A stretch of 64,000 bases of DNA from Aquisalimonas sp007126095 (GCF_048323695.1 NZ_JBLWFT010000001.1:620001-684000); one strand, 5' to 3'. Shown: positions 1 to 8,712, counted from the first letter of the stretch. Notes: generated by a model not told the origin, from the sequence alone. Numbers and translations are program-made.

Positions 1-500
1 TTACGGAACAGGAGTGGCACACGTTTCATGCCCTCTACGCCCGCACCTTCCATGAGCACGGTAACGTGCCTCTGCTCACGACAGAGTTCTTTGTCCACTG
101 CGGGCAGACTCTGGGCGAGTCGGTGCTCATGGTCCAGGGGTGGCGCGACGGCCGCATGCTCGCAGCCGCGCTGCTTTTCCGGGATGACGAGACACTCTAC
201 GGACGGTACTGGGGATGCTTTGAAGACGTCCCGGGCCTGCACTTCGAGGCCTGTTATTATCAAGGCATCGAGTACTGCATCACCAACGGAATCCAGCGCT
301 TCGAACCGGGTGCGCAGGGCGAACACAAGATCAGTCGGGGCTTTCTGCCGACGGCAACCCGATCGTGTCACTGGATTCCCGATCCGCGATTCCGTGAAGC
401 GATCGCCGATTTTCTGCATCGTGAGACGCCGATGGTTGAGCGGTATATTGAGGAGATGCACGCACATACCCCCTACCGTATCGGGCGCGGGAACGAGTGA
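1..500 (+). CDS. FemAB/GNAT-like protein (COG3146 type), 3' part
   Basis: The reading frame is open from the first bases of the window, so the gene starts upstream; about 165 C-terminal residues are visible. The segment resembles the C-terminal half of the COG3146/PF04339 family, an acyltransferase-fold (FemAB-like) family of unknown substrate often annotated as peptidoglycan biosynthesis or GNAT. Visible landmarks are YGRYWG, LHFEACYYQGIEYCI and FEPGAQGEHK, where the last two stretches are typical of the family. It ends 9 bases before aat on the same strand, so it is probably cotranscribed with aat, bpt and infA. The function is not established by this sequence. Confidence 0.75.
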   Translation, partial: TEQEWHTFHALYARTFHEHGNVPLLTTEFFVHCGQTLGESVLMVQGWRDGRMLAAALLFRDDETLYGRYWGCFEDVPGLHFEACYYQGIEYCITNGIQRFEPGAQGEHKISRGFLPTATRSCHWIPDPRFREAIADFLHRETPMVERYIEEMHAHTPYRIGRGNE

Positions 501-509
501 GGTTCAGGC

Positions 510-1244
510 ATGCAGCGGCGGATCCATTGGCTTGATGATGCGGAGGAGACCGAATTCCCCTCCCCGCATCTCGCTCTGACGCGCCCGAACGGGCTCGTAG
601 CCATCGGCGGCAGCCTGTCCGAGCGGCGGCTGCTGGCAGCTTACCAGCGCGGGATCTTCCCGTGGTTCGAAGAGGATCAACCGGTTCTTTGGTGGTCACC
701 GGACCCGCGTGGCGTGCTCTACCCCGACGCCCTGCATGTGGGTCGGAGCCTGCGCAAACGGCTGCGCAACAGTGACTTCGAGCTGAGCCTCGACACGGCC
801 TTCGAGGCTGTCATCACGGCCTGTGCCGCCCCTCGGGGGCAGGAGACGGGCACGTGGATCACGAAAGACATGCACGATGCATACTGCCACCTCCACGAGC
901 GTGGCATCGCGCACTCGGTGGAGGTGTGGCACCGAATGCGGCTTGTGGGTGGACTCTACGGCGTCTCCCTTGGGCGCGCCTTCTTCGGTGAATCCATGTT
1001 CAGCCGTGCGACCGACGCCTCCAAATTCGCCTTGGTCACGCTGACCCGGCAACTGCAGCACTGGGGCTTCCATTTCGTTGATTGTCAGATCATATCGCCG
1101 CACCTGGCCAGATTGGGCGCGGTGGAGAGGCCGCGCGCCCTCTTTCTGGACGACCTGGAGCGCGCACTGGACTACCCGGACCACCCCGGGACCTGGCGCT
1201 TCGATGAGGCGCTGGACGCAGCGCGGGAGCCGGGGCGGCCATGA
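510..1244 (+). CDS. aat: Leucyl/phenylalanyl-tRNA--protein transferase
   Basis: This 244-residue protein transfers Leu or Phe from aminoacyl-tRNA to proteins with N-terminal Arg or Lys, creating primary N-degrons for ClpS-ClpAP in the cytoplasm. Family hallmarks are GIFPWF at residues 48-53, LWWSPDPR at 60-67, and FVDCQIISPHLARLGA near the C-terminus. Its length fits the family (E. coli Aat is 234 residues). The ATG at 510 gives the expected N-terminus and lies 9 bases after the previous stop. The stop overlaps the bpt start by ATGA, which indicates translational coupling. Confidence 0.97.
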   Translation: MQRRIHWLDDAEETEFPSPHLALTRPNGLVAIGGSLSERRLLAAYQRGIFPWFEEDQPVLWWSPDPRGVLYPDALHVGRSLRKRLRNSDFELSLDTAFEAVITACAAPRGQETGTWITKDMHDAYCHLHERGIAHSVEVWHRMRLVGGLYGVSLGRAFFGESMFSRATDASKFALVTLTRQLQHWGFHFVDCQIISPHLARLGAVERPRALFLDDLERALDYPDHPGTWRFDEALDAAREPGRP

Positions 1245-2005
1245 CTTCCGACCAGGGTTCCCGACGCCTCTCCCTTTACGTGACCGGCGATCACGAATGC
1301 GCCTATCTGCCGGACCGCACCGCCCGGACCGTGTTCGTGGACCCGAACTTCCCCTTGAAGAATGGTCACTACAGCGCGCTGATCCGCCAGGGAATGCGTC
1401 GCAGCGGGCGGTACATCTATCACCCCGGCTGCCCCTCCTGTAATGCCTGCCAGTCGCTGCGCGTTCCCGCCAGGGAGTTTCAGCCACGACGGCGGCAGCG
1501 CCGGTGCTGGCGCCTTAACGGCGACCTTCGGTCGACCGTGCGGAGCGCGGGGTTTCATCGGGAGCACTTCGATCTCTACCGCCACTACCTGAGCACACGG
1601 CACCCCGGCGGCGGCATGGATGCGCACGACGAGGCGGGTTACACGGATTTCCTGATCTGCCCCTGGGCCGAAACCCGGTTCGTGGAGTTCCGCCTGGATG
1701 GCCGCTTGCTAGCCGTGACTGTGATCGATCTCGTTGCCGACGGGTTTTCGGCGGTCTATACATTCTTCGATCCGGTCGAGACCCGTCGCGGCCTTGGTAG
1801 TTATGCGATTTTGTGGCAAATTGACGCGGCTCGTCGGTACGGCCTTGATTACGTGTATCTCGGATACTGGATCGCCGAGTGCGACAAGATGCGCTACAAG
1901 GCAGATTATCGGCACTGCGAGGTCTATCGGAGCGGCGCTTGGGAGCGCCTTGCCCCTCCCGGGACCCCGTCCGCGCACGGCGAACCATCCGACTCACACA
2001 CGTAA
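1241..2005 (+). CDS. bpt: Aspartate/glutamate leucyltransferase (arginyltransferase family)
   Basis: The 254-residue protein belongs to the bacterial arginyltransferase-like family. In Vibrio, Bpt transfers Leu to N-terminal Asp or Glu, converting secondary destabilising residues into ClpS substrates. The N-terminal ATE domain carries the cysteine cluster CPSCNAC at residues 64-70 after HPG, and the C-terminal domain has the GNAT-like stretch YVYLGYWI followed by KMRYKADY. The ATG at 1241 overlaps the aat stop by four bases. Enterobacteria such as E. coli lack this gene, whereas Pseudomonas and Vibrio have it. Leucyl specificity is inferred from the family; it was not shown here. Confidence 0.93.
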   Translation: MTSDQGSRRLSLYVTGDHECAYLPDRTARTVFVDPNFPLKNGHYSALIRQGMRRSGRYIYHPGCPSCNACQSLRVPAREFQPRRRQRRCWRLNGDLRSTVRSAGFHREHFDLYRHYLSTRHPGGGMDAHDEAGYTDFLICPWAETRFVEFRLDGRLLAVTVIDLVADGFSAVYTFFDPVETRRGLGSYAILWQIDAARRYGLDYVYLGYWIAECDKMRYKADYRHCEVYRSGAWERLAPPGTPSAHGEPSDSHT

Positions 2006-2108
2006 CGGCCGATCCGGGCCGTATGGCCTACCGGCTGCCAGGCGGCTCGATCCGCCGCAGCCGGAGAACCGACGCACGATTAACGTTGATCACGAGGTGC
2101 AGAACTGC

Positions 2109-2327
2109 ATGGCGAAAGACGACCATATCAAGATGCAGGGGAAAGTCGTTGAGACCCTGCCGAACACGATGTTCCGCGTGGAGCTGGAGAACGGCCACGT
2201 GGTGACTGCCCATATATCGGGCAAGATGCGCAAGCACTACATCCGCATTCTCACGGGCGATACCGTGACGGTGGAGCTGACGCCCTACGACCTGAACAAG
2301 GGGCGCATCACCTACCGCGCACGCTGA
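2109..2327 (+). CDS. infA: Translation initiation factor IF-1
   Basis: This 72-residue single S1/OB-fold protein binds the ribosomal A site during initiation. The sequence runs from MAKDDHIKMQGKV to GRITYRAR and is colinear with E. coli IF-1, including KMRKHYIRILTGD. The start is the ATG at 2109, preceded by GAGGTG; the longer open frame upstream overlaps bpt and is not used. Its position between bpt and the convergent clpA matches the Pseudomonas order aat-bpt-infA then clpA-clpS. Confidence 0.98.
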   Translation: MAKDDHIKMQGKVVETLPNTMFRVELENGHVVTAHISGKMRKHYIRILTGDTVTVELTPYDLNKGRITYRAR

Positions 2328-2376
2328 TTGCGCGATCCGCGTCGCCCCTGGCAGAGCGACGAAGGTGAGAAAGACC

Positions 2377-2400
2377 GACGGGACGAGGCTTCGTCCCGTC
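2377..2400 (-). terminator. Hairpin between infA and clpA
   Basis: A perfect 10-bp inverted repeat, GACGGGACGA and TCGTCCCGTC, surrounds a 4-base loop. On the minus strand it is followed by the T-rich GGTCTTTCTC, so it probably ends clpA transcription; it may also end infA transcription, although the plus side has no T-run. It begins 11 bases after the clpA stop. Confidence 0.6.
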
Positions 2401-2411
2401 GTGCCGCGTGG

Positions 2412-4691
2412 TTACTCCGTGACCGCTTCCTCTCCTCCGGCGAACTCGAAGCCGAGTTCATCATCATCCCTGGCCCGGATGATGATCTCTCCACCGTTGG
2501 AAAGCCGCCCGAACAGCAGCTCTTCCGCAAGCTGCTTGCGGATTTTCTCCTGGATGAGGCGGCCCATGGGGCGTGCGCCCATCTGCGGATCGTAACCACG
2601 CTCCGCAAGCCAGTCCCTGGCCGTCTCGTCGACCCGGAGAATGACGTTCTTCTCCGCAAGCTGCGCCGCAAGCTCGTCCACGAACTTGTCGACCACCCGG
2701 CGGATGGTGACGCCATCCAGAGGCGCAAACTGGATGATGCCGTCCAGGCGGTTCCGGAACTCGGGCGTGAACGCCTTGCGCACCTTTTCCAGACCATCCG
2801 AGGAGTGATCCTGCGGTGTGAAGCCGATGGACCGGCGACTCATCTCTTCGGCCCCGGCGTTGGTGGTCATCACCAGGATTACGTTACGGAAGTCCGCATG
2901 ACGGCCGTTGTTGTCCGTCAGCGTCCCGTGATCCATTACCTGCAGCAGCAGGTTGAAGACATCCGGGTGGGCCTTCTCGATCTCGTCGAGCAGAAGCACC
3001 GAGTACGGATGCTTGATGACCTCCTCGGTGAGCAGGCCGCCCTGGTCATACCCCACGTAGCCCGGAGGTGCACCGATCAGGCGCGAGACCGTATGCCGCT
3101 CCATGTACTCGGACATGTCGAACCGGATCAGCTCCACCCCCATCAGCTTCGCCAGCTGTCGGGTCACCTCGGTCTTGCCGACGCCGGTTGGCCCGGCGAA
3201 CAGGAACGACCCGGTGGGCTTCTCGGGCGCAGCCAGCCCGGCGCGGGACATCTTGATGGTCGATGCCAGCGTCGTGATTGCCTCGTCCTGGCCGTAGATC
3301 AGCTCCTTGAGGTCTGACTCGAGCGTCTCCAGCACCTTCATGTCGGAGTTGGAGACCCGCTTTGGCGGAATGCGCGCCATGCTGGAGACTACCTGCTCGA
3401 TGTCCAGAACACCGATGCTCTTCTTCTGCTTGGACGGCGGCATCAGCCGCAGCCGCGCCCCGGCCTCGTCGATCACGTCGATGGCCTTGTCCGGCAGGCG
3501 GCGATCGGTGATGTGCTTGCTGGACAGCTCCGCGGCGGAGCGCAGGGCCTTGTCAGTGTACTTGACGCCGTGGTGCTCTTCGAACCGGGTCTTGAGTCCG
3601 CGGAGAATCCGGAAGGTGTCCTCCACGGTCGGCTCGGGCACGTCGATCTTCTGGAAACGCCGTGCCAGTGCGCGGTCCTTCTCGAAGATGCCACGGTACT
3701 CCTGGTACGTGGTGGACCCGATGCATTTCAACTCGCCGCTCGCCAGCATGGGCTTGAGCAGGTTGCTGGCGTCCATGACACCACCCGACGCCGAACCGGC
3801 GCCGATAATGGTGTGGATTTCGTCGATGAACAGCACCGCACCGTCGGTCTTCTCGAGTTGCTTGAGCAGCCCCTTCAGGCGCTTCTCGAAGTCACCGCGG
3901 TACTTGGTGCCCGCCACCAGTGCGCCCATGTCCAGGGAGTAGATCGTGCTCTTCTTGAGCACGTCCGGCACCTGGCCGTCGACAATGAGCTTCGCCAGCC
4001 CCTCGGCGATGGCGGTCTTGCCGACCCCTGCCTCCCCGACGAACAGCGGGTTGTTCTTGCGCCGGCGGCACAGCACCTGGACGGTGCGCTCGATTTCCTG
4101 ACGACGCCCGATCAGCGGATCGATCCGCCCACGGCGCGCCTTCTCGTTCAGGTTGGTTGCGAAACTCTCCAGCGGCGACTTGCTGCCGGAGTCCACTGCG
4201 GCGTCTTCTTCCACTTCGGCGCTCGATGCATCGTTGCTGCTGGATTCCTGATCGCCCGAAACCTTCGAGATCCCGTGCGAGACGTAGTTCACGACGTCGA
4301 GTCGCGTGATGCTCTGCTTGTGCAGGAAGTACACCGATTGCGATTCCTGCTCGCTGAAGATGGCCACCAGCACGTTCGCACCGGTCACCTCCTTGATCCC
4401 GGCGGACTGGACGTGAAGAATCGCGCGCTGGAGCACTCGCTGGAATCCCAGCGTGGGCTGCGTTTCGCGGGAATCGTTCGGCGGCAGCAGCGGCGTGGTC
4501 TCATCCAGGAACGCCTCGAGATCCTTCTTCAGATCGTCGAGATTGGCGCCGCAGGCCCGCAACACGTTGACCGCCGTCGGGTTGTCGGTCAGCGCCAGCA
4601 GCAGGTGCTCGACGGTGAGAAACTCATGCCGTTTTTCCCGCGCTTCCTTGAACGCGAGATTCAACGTGAACTCAAGTTCTTTGCTCAGCAT
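2412..4691 (-). CDS. clpA: ATP-dependent Clp protease ATP-binding subunit ClpA
   Basis: The 759-residue AAA+ unfoldase feeds substrates to ClpP (ClpP is not in this window). It has the N-domain that docks ClpS (residues 1 to about 145), an acidic Ser/Asp/Glu-rich linker (about 145-170), a first AAA+ module with Walker A GEAGVGKT at 219-226, and a second module with GPTGVGKT near residue 500. The C-terminal part contains the ClpP-binding region. Length equals E. coli ClpA (758). clpS lies 84 bases upstream on the same strand, and the two are probably cotranscribed from the clpS promoter. Confidence 0.98.
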   Translation of the reverse strand: MLSKELEFTLNLAFKEAREKRHEFLTVEHLLLALTDNPTAVNVLRACGANLDDLKKDLEAFLDETTPLLPPNDSRETQPTLGFQRVLQRAILHVQSAGIKEVTGANVLVAIFSEQESQSVYFLHKQSITRLDVVNYVSHGISKVSGDQESSSNDASSAEVEEDAAVDSGSKSPLESFATNLNEKARRGRIDPLIGRRQEIERTVQVLCRRRKNNPLFVGEAGVGKTAIAEGLAKLIVDGQVPDVLKKSTIYSLDMGALVAGTKYRGDFEKRLKGLLKQLEKTDGAVLFIDEIHTIIGAGSASGGVMDASNLLKPMLASGELKCIGSTTYQEYRGIFEKDRALARRFQKIDVPEPTVEDTFRILRGLKTRFEEHHGVKYTDKALRSAAELSSKHITDRRLPDKAIDVIDEAGARLRLMPPSKQKKSIGVLDIEQVVSSMARIPPKRVSNSDMKVLETLESDLKELIYGQDEAITTLASTIKMSRAGLAAPEKPTGSFLFAGPTGVGKTEVTRQLAKLMGVELIRFDMSEYMERHTVSRLIGAPPGYVGYDQGGLLTEEVIKHPYSVLLLDEIEKAHPDVFNLLLQVMDHGTLTDNNGRHADFRNVILVMTTNAGAEEMSRRSIGFTPQDHSSDGLEKVRKAFTPEFRNRLDGIIQFAPLDGVTIRRVVDKFVDELAAQLAEKNVILRVDETARDWLAERGYDPQMGARPMGRLIQEKIRKQLAEELLFGRLSNGGEIIIRARDDDELGFEFAGGEEAVTE

Positions 4692-4775
4692 GCGTGCTCA
4701 CCTCTCAATAACGTCACTCAGGATAGCGCCCTATCCGGTGGACTGGCGCCAGGTGCGGGGAGTTCCCCGCCAGGG

Positions 4776-5099
4776 TCACGCTTCCTCCATAGTACACATC
4801 AACGGATGATTGTGTTCACGGGCGTAATCGTTGACCTGCTCCACTTTCGTCTCGGCCACATCGCGACTGTACACCCCGCAGATCCCGCTGCCCTTGGTGT
4901 GGACCTGCAGCATCACCTGGGTGGCCTGCGACCGGTCCATGCTGAAGAACGTTTCCAGCACATCCACGACGAACTCCATCGGCGTGTAGTCGTCGTTGAG
5001 CAGCAGTACCCGGAACAGCGGCGGCCGTTTCAGACTCGGCTTGGCCTCCTGGACGGAGACCCCGTCATCACCCTGTTGGTCACGACGCTCGTCACTCAT
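4776..5099 (-). CDS. clpS: ATP-dependent Clp protease adaptor ClpS
   Basis: The 107-residue adaptor recognises primary N-degrons and delivers them to ClpA. The conserved core is visible as LLNDDYTPMEFVVDVLETFF, VMLQVHTKGSGICGVY and VAETKVEQVNDYAREHNHPL; the Asn-Asp pair and the hydrophobic pocket residues expected for N-degron binding are in these segments. Length matches E. coli ClpS (106). It is the first gene of a clpS-clpA unit with a recognisable promoter upstream. Confidence 0.97.
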   Translation of the reverse strand: MSDERRDQQGDDGVSVQEAKPSLKRPPLFRVLLLNDDYTPMEFVVDVLETFFSMDRSQATQVMLQVHTKGSGICGVYSRDVAETKVEQVNDYAREHNHPLMCTMEEA

Positions 5100-5147
5100 G
5101 GCGTATCCATCTCACAGATCGTTGCGAAGGGTTGGTTGATACCACCC

Positions 5148-5176
5148 ATTTTAAGAGAGGCCGACGCCGCTTCCAA
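5148..5176 (-). promoter_or_regulatory. Putative sigma-70 promoter of clpS-clpA
   Basis: On the minus strand TTGGAA (5171-5176) and TAAAAT (5148-5153) are separated by 17 bases, giving a good -35/-10 pair about 45 bases before the clpS ATG. The rest of this gap, up to the aceA terminator, shows nothing else I can name. Confidence 0.55.
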
Positions 5177-5333
5177 TCCGGGACAATCGGTCGGACCACC
5201 GCGATGCGGAGGAGAATCCGTTCGAGCGCGGAAGCGCGGAGGTCAGCTCGACCGCTACGATCCGATTACGGAGGAACCTGCCCTGCATGTCCTGAATGTG
5301 CGGCCGCAGCCCGCCGAAATCAAGCGAAGCCGC

Positions 5334-5369
5334 GCACAAAAAAGCCCGGCCATCGCAATGACCGGGCTT
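5334..5369 (-). terminator. Rho-independent terminator of aceA
   Basis: On the minus strand an 8-bp stem AAGCCCGG/CCGGGCTT is followed by a run of six T. It lies about 45 bases after the aceA stop. Confidence 0.85.
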
Positions 5370-5416
5370 CGACGGCTACTCCGCCCGTGGCAGAGCAGCA
5401 CCTCAGCGGGCAGTCT

Positions 5417-6694
5417 TCAGAACTGCTCCTCCTCGGTGGACCCCTTCATGGCGGTCACGGAGGATTCGCCACCCTGGATGGTGTTGGTGACGTTGTCGAA
5501 GTAGCCGGCACCCACTTCGCGCTGGTGGCGCGTCGCGGTGTAGCCGTCCTTCTCGCTGGCGAACTCGGCCTGCTGCAGCTCCGAGTAGGCGCTCATCTGC
5601 CGCTCCTTGTAGCCCTTCGCCAGGGTGAACATGGAGTAGTTCAGGGCGTGGAAGCCAGCCAGAGTGATGAACTGGAACTTGTAGCCCATGGCGCCCAGCT
5701 CGCGCTGGTACTTGGCGATGGTGGCATCGTCCAGGTTCTTCGCCCAGTTGAAGGACGGCGAGCAGTTGTAGGCCAGCATCTGGTCCGGGAACTCGCTGCG
5801 GATGGCTTCGGCGTACCGCTTGGCGAAGTCCAGGTCCGGCGTACCGGTCTCACACCAGATGAGATCGGCGTAAGGCGCATAAGCCAGACCGCGGGCGATG
5901 GCCTGCTCTTCACCGGCCTTGACGCGGTAGAAGCCTTCGGAGGTGCGCTCACCGGTGATGAACGGCATATCCCGCTCGTCGGCATCGTTGGTCAGCAGAT
6001 CAGCCGCCAGGGAGTCGGTGCGGGCAACCAGGATGGTCGGCACATCCATGGTGTCCGCCGCCAGGCGGGCGGCGATCAGCTTCTGCACCGCTTCCTGCGT
6101 CGGCACCAGCACCTTGCCACCCATGTGGCCGCACTTCTTCACCGCCGCGAGCTGGTCCTCGAAGTGCACGCCGGCGGCACCCGCCTTGATCATGCCCTTC
6201 ATCAGCTCGAACGCGTTCAGCACGCCACCGAAACCGGCCTCTGCGTCGGCCACGATCGGAGCCATCCAGTCGACGCTGTCATCGCCTTCCGCGTGGTTGA
6301 TCTCATCGGCACGGAGCAGCGCGTTGTTGATGCGCTCGACCACATTCGGCACGGAGTCCACCGGGTACAGGGACTGGTCCGGGTACATGGTGTTGCCCTG
6401 GTTGGCATCCGCGGCAACCTGCCAGCCGGAGAGGTAGATCGCCTTGAGGCCGGCCTTGACCTGCTGCATTGCCTGGTTGCCGCTCATGGCGCCCAGTGCA
6501 TTGACATACGGCATCTCGTGCATGCGCTGCCAGAGCGTTTCAGCGCCACGACGGGCCAGGCTGTACTCCACCTTAACGGTGCCGCTGAGGCGGACCACTT
6601 CCTCGGCCGAATAACCGCGCTCAACGCCCTTCCAGCGCGGGTTTTCCGCCCATTCCTTCTTGAGTTCCGCGATCTTTGCCTGATCGTTGCTCAT
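5417..6694 (-). CDS. aceA: Isocitrate lyase
   Basis: The 425-residue enzyme cleaves isocitrate to glyoxylate and succinate, the first step of the glyoxylate shunt, needed for growth on acetate or fatty acids. The active-site signature KKCGHMGGK is at residues 186-194, and the barrel segments MAPIVADAEAGFGG and GVHFEDQL are present. It is the short E. coli-type form (434 residues there). The gene is monocistronic by appearance, with its own promoter and terminator; malate synthase is not in the window. It is divergent from a LysR regulator, which may control it. Confidence 0.97.
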   Translation of the reverse strand: MSNDQAKIAELKKEWAENPRWKGVERGYSAEEVVRLSGTVKVEYSLARRGAETLWQRMHEMPYVNALGAMSGNQAMQQVKAGLKAIYLSGWQVAADANQGNTMYPDQSLYPVDSVPNVVERINNALLRADEINHAEGDDSVDWMAPIVADAEAGFGGVLNAFELMKGMIKAGAAGVHFEDQLAAVKKCGHMGGKVLVPTQEAVQKLIAARLAADTMDVPTILVARTDSLAADLLTNDADERDMPFITGERTSEGFYRVKAGEEQAIARGLAYAPYADLIWCETGTPDLDFAKRYAEAIRSEFPDQMLAYNCSPSFNWAKNLDDATIAKYQRELGAMGYKFQFITLAGFHALNYSMFTLAKGYKERQMSAYSELQQAEFASEKDGYTATRHQREVGAGYFDNVTNTIQGGESSVTAMKGSTEEEQF

Positions 6695-6718
6695 CGAACT
6701 GCCTCCCGAATCCGGGCG

Positions 6719-6748
6719 ATTATCGCCCCTGATATTGAAATCGGTGAA
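6719..6748 (-). promoter_or_regulatory. Putative aceA promoter
   Basis: On the minus strand TTCACC (6743-6748) and GATAAT (6719-6724) are 18 bases apart, and the -10 lies about 25 bases before the ATG with a GGGAGG-type ribosome site between. The -35 is weak, which would suit an activated promoter. Confidence 0.45.
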
Positions 6749-6751
6749 CCT

Positions 6752-6786
6752 GTCTCGCGCCGGAGCGAGGGTGCTCGGCGCGAGAC
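6752..6786. promoter_or_regulatory. 11-bp inverted repeat upstream of the aceA promoter
   Basis: The arms GTCTCGCGCCG (6752-6762) and CGGCGCGAGAC (6776-6786) are perfect inverted repeats around 13 bases. They sit directly upstream of the putative aceA -35, where an activator would bind. The remaining gap to lysR (6787-7135) shows nothing else I recognise. Confidence 0.45.
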
Positions 6787-7135
6787 GCTACGGCCCACTG
6801 GTGAATCACTTTGCGTGCCGCCTTACCTAAGGGCCCTCTTGAGGCCGGCGATCAGGATCAACTGACAAGGCTCACGACGCGGACGGGATGCATGCTGCCC
6901 CCGCCGCTCGCGGAGTGTTCCGGGTGCATTACACTCCCGGGAACGACCCCGCTGCAGTCTGCGAAGCGGCGTCCTCCGGGTTCAAAGCCCGCCGCTCACG
7001 CAAATTCGTTCCGAGTGCTCCGCTTCCTGCGGGACCCAAAGCCATCGACAGCGCCAATGACGCGGGCCGAAATTGTGAATTTCACGCCTAGGTCTCTTTC
7101 CTGAGTGCGCGCATTGTATTGCGGCGGCGCATCAT

Positions 7136-7164
7136 TTGACAACGCCTACCGGTCAATCTTGAAT
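7136..7164 (+). promoter_or_regulatory. Putative promoter of the lysR-type gene
   Basis: TTGACA (7136-7141) is perfect and is followed after 17 bases by TTGAAT (7159-7164), giving a leader of about 25 bases before the ATG at 7196. Confidence 0.55.
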
Positions 7165-7195
7165 ATTGGCTAACCCAATACTTCCGGGAATTCCC

Positions 7196-8206
7196 ATGAG
7201 CGACCCGTCCGGACGTCTCTATTACAAGAACAATCGCGTGAAACAGCTCCGCGCGTTCTGTTACACGGCGCAGACGGGCAGCATCTCGCGGGCGGCGGAG
7301 CGGCTGTTCCTCAGCCAGCCGTCCGTTTCGCTCCAGATCCAGGCGCTGGAACGGGAGCTTGAAATCACCCTCTTCGAGCGCCGGGGCCCGAAGATCACGC
7401 TAACCCCGGACGGCAAGGCCCTCTATGAGCTGGCCTTGCCCCTGGTCGATGGCATCGATGCGCTACCCGCCCGCTTCGCCGAGCGCTACCAGACGCTCCA
7501 GAGCGGGCGCCTGGACATCGCCGCCGGCGAATCCAGCACGCTGTATCTCATTCCGGACCTGCTGAAGAACTACATGGACCGTTACCCGGACAGCCCGGTC
7601 AAGCTGCACAACCTGGTCAGCGCCGACATGCTCTCCGCCCTGCGCAACGACGAGGTCGATTTCGCCATCGGTTCGATGCTGGACCTTCCCGACGACGTCG
7701 CCTATCGGGCCGTCTACTCCTTCGACACCTCCCTGATCCTGCCCTTCGGCCATCACCTGGCTGGCAAGGAGCGCATCGAGCTGGACGATCTCGCCAGCGA
7801 GGAGCTGATCCTGCCGCCGAAGCACCTCACGACCTGGCGACTGGTGAACCTGGTACTCCAGCAGCACAACATTCCCTACGAGGTGCGGCTGGAGGTGGGC
7901 GGCTGGGAGATCATGAAGGCCTACGTGGAGCGGGGTTTTGGAATCGGCATTGCGAGCAACATCTGCATCACCGGTCGCGAAGATCTCGTGGTCAAGCCTC
8001 TGCCCAGCGTGTTTCCCCGCCGCACGTACGGCGTCATGTGGCGGCGTGGCAGATTTCTCTCGCCCCAGGCCAAGCGCTTCATTGAACTGATGCAGCCCGG
8101 TTTCTTTGATGATCCGGGCGCGAGCCCGCAGGCGGAGCCGCGGGGCGACAACCGGGTGTTCGTCCCCTCCGGCAGCTCGTCGGCCAAACCCCGGTCAAGC
8201 ACCTGA
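7196..8206 (+). CDS. LysR-family transcriptional regulator
   Basis: The 336-residue protein has an N-terminal winged HTH (about residues 18-75, with RAFCYTAQTGSISRAAERLF and FLSQPSVSLQIQALE) and a periplasmic-binding-protein-like effector domain to about residue 310. The ATG at 7196 is chosen over an in-frame TTG at 7166 because the latter lies at the inferred -10 region. It is divergent from aceA across a 500-base gap holding a promoter for each gene and an inverted repeat, so control of aceA is plausible. The effector domain recalls the CysB-like branch, but the ligand cannot be read from sequence. Confidence 0.9.
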   Translation: MSDPSGRLYYKNNRVKQLRAFCYTAQTGSISRAAERLFLSQPSVSLQIQALERELEITLFERRGPKITLTPDGKALYELALPLVDGIDALPARFAERYQTLQSGRLDIAAGESSTLYLIPDLLKNYMDRYPDSPVKLHNLVSADMLSALRNDEVDFAIGSMLDLPDDVAYRAVYSFDTSLILPFGHHLAGKERIELDDLASEELILPPKHLTTWRLVNLVLQQHNIPYEVRLEVGGWEIMKAYVERGFGIGIASNICITGREDLVVKPLPSVFPRRTYGVMWRRGRFLSPQAKRFIELMQPGFFDDPGASPQAEPRGDNRVFVPSGSSSAKPRSST

Positions 8207-8259
8207 CGCCAGGCGACCACGCTTGCCGGGCACGCGCCGCACCGCTAGGCTCTGCTCCC

Positions 8260-8712
8260 ATGGTCTGGAAGCCTCATGTCACCGTCGCCGCGATCGCCCA
8301 CCACGAGGGCGCGTTTCTGCTCGTGGAGGAGTACGCCGGCGGCCAGCTCGTGCTCAATCAACCCGCGGGCCACCTGGAACCCGGCGAAAGCCTCGCCGAG
8401 GCCGTCGTACGCGAGACCCGCGAGGAATCGGCCTGGGATTTCCAGCCGGAAGCCATTGTCGGGGTGTATCGCTGGTTCAGTGCCCGGCGCAACGAGACGT
8501 TCCTGCGCGTATGCTTCTGCGGGGCAGTGCGGGATCACCGCCCCGACCAACCGCTGGATGACGGTATCCAGCGTGCCCTCTGGGTCACCCCGGACACGCT
8601 TCGGGACACGCCCGAGCGGCTGCGCAGCCCGCTGGTGATGCGCGGTATCGAAGATTACCAGGCGGGCTGCCGCTACCCTCTGGATCTCTTCCGGGACGTC
8701 ATCGCCGACTGA
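8260..8712 (+). CDS. nudJ: Nudix hydrolase, NudJ-like
   Basis: The 150-residue protein carries a Nudix box at residues 37-59 beginning GHLEPGESLAEAVV and continuing RETREES. The catalytic REXXEE is intact; the usual final glycine is replaced (SAW). E. coli NudJ is a phosphatase for HMP-PP and nucleoside tri- and diphosphates. Placement immediately before mnmA and hflD matches the E. coli order nudJ-mnmA-hflD, which supports the assignment better than the domain alone. thiC, in the same pathway as the HMP-PP substrate, is elsewhere in the window. Confidence 0.82.
   Translation: MVWKPHVTVAAIAHHEGAFLLVEEYAGGQLVLNQPAGHLEPGESLAEAVVRETREESAWDFQPEAIVGVYRWFSARRNETFLRVCFCGAVRDHRPDQPLDDGIQRALWVTPDTLRDTPERLRSPLVMRGIEDYQAGCRYPLDLFRDVIAD

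Noticed and set aside
5151..5339. Small minus-strand ORF upstream of clpS (a cspD candidate by synteny)
   Set aside because: In Pseudomonas cspD occupies this place, but the translation shows no cold-shock domain; the clpS promoter lies over its end.
3513..5504. A 663-codon frame antisense to clpA and clpS
   Set aside because: It crosses two certain genes and their promoter; it is a codon-bias artefact.
5132..6865. A 577-codon frame antisense to aceA
   Set aside because: Isocitrate lyase is certain on the other strand, and the frame has no recognisable domain.
7166..7195. TTG start 10 codons upstream for the lysR-type gene
   Set aside because: It would lie next to the inferred -10 box, leaving no leader for a ribosome site; the ATG at 7196 gives a family-like N-terminus.
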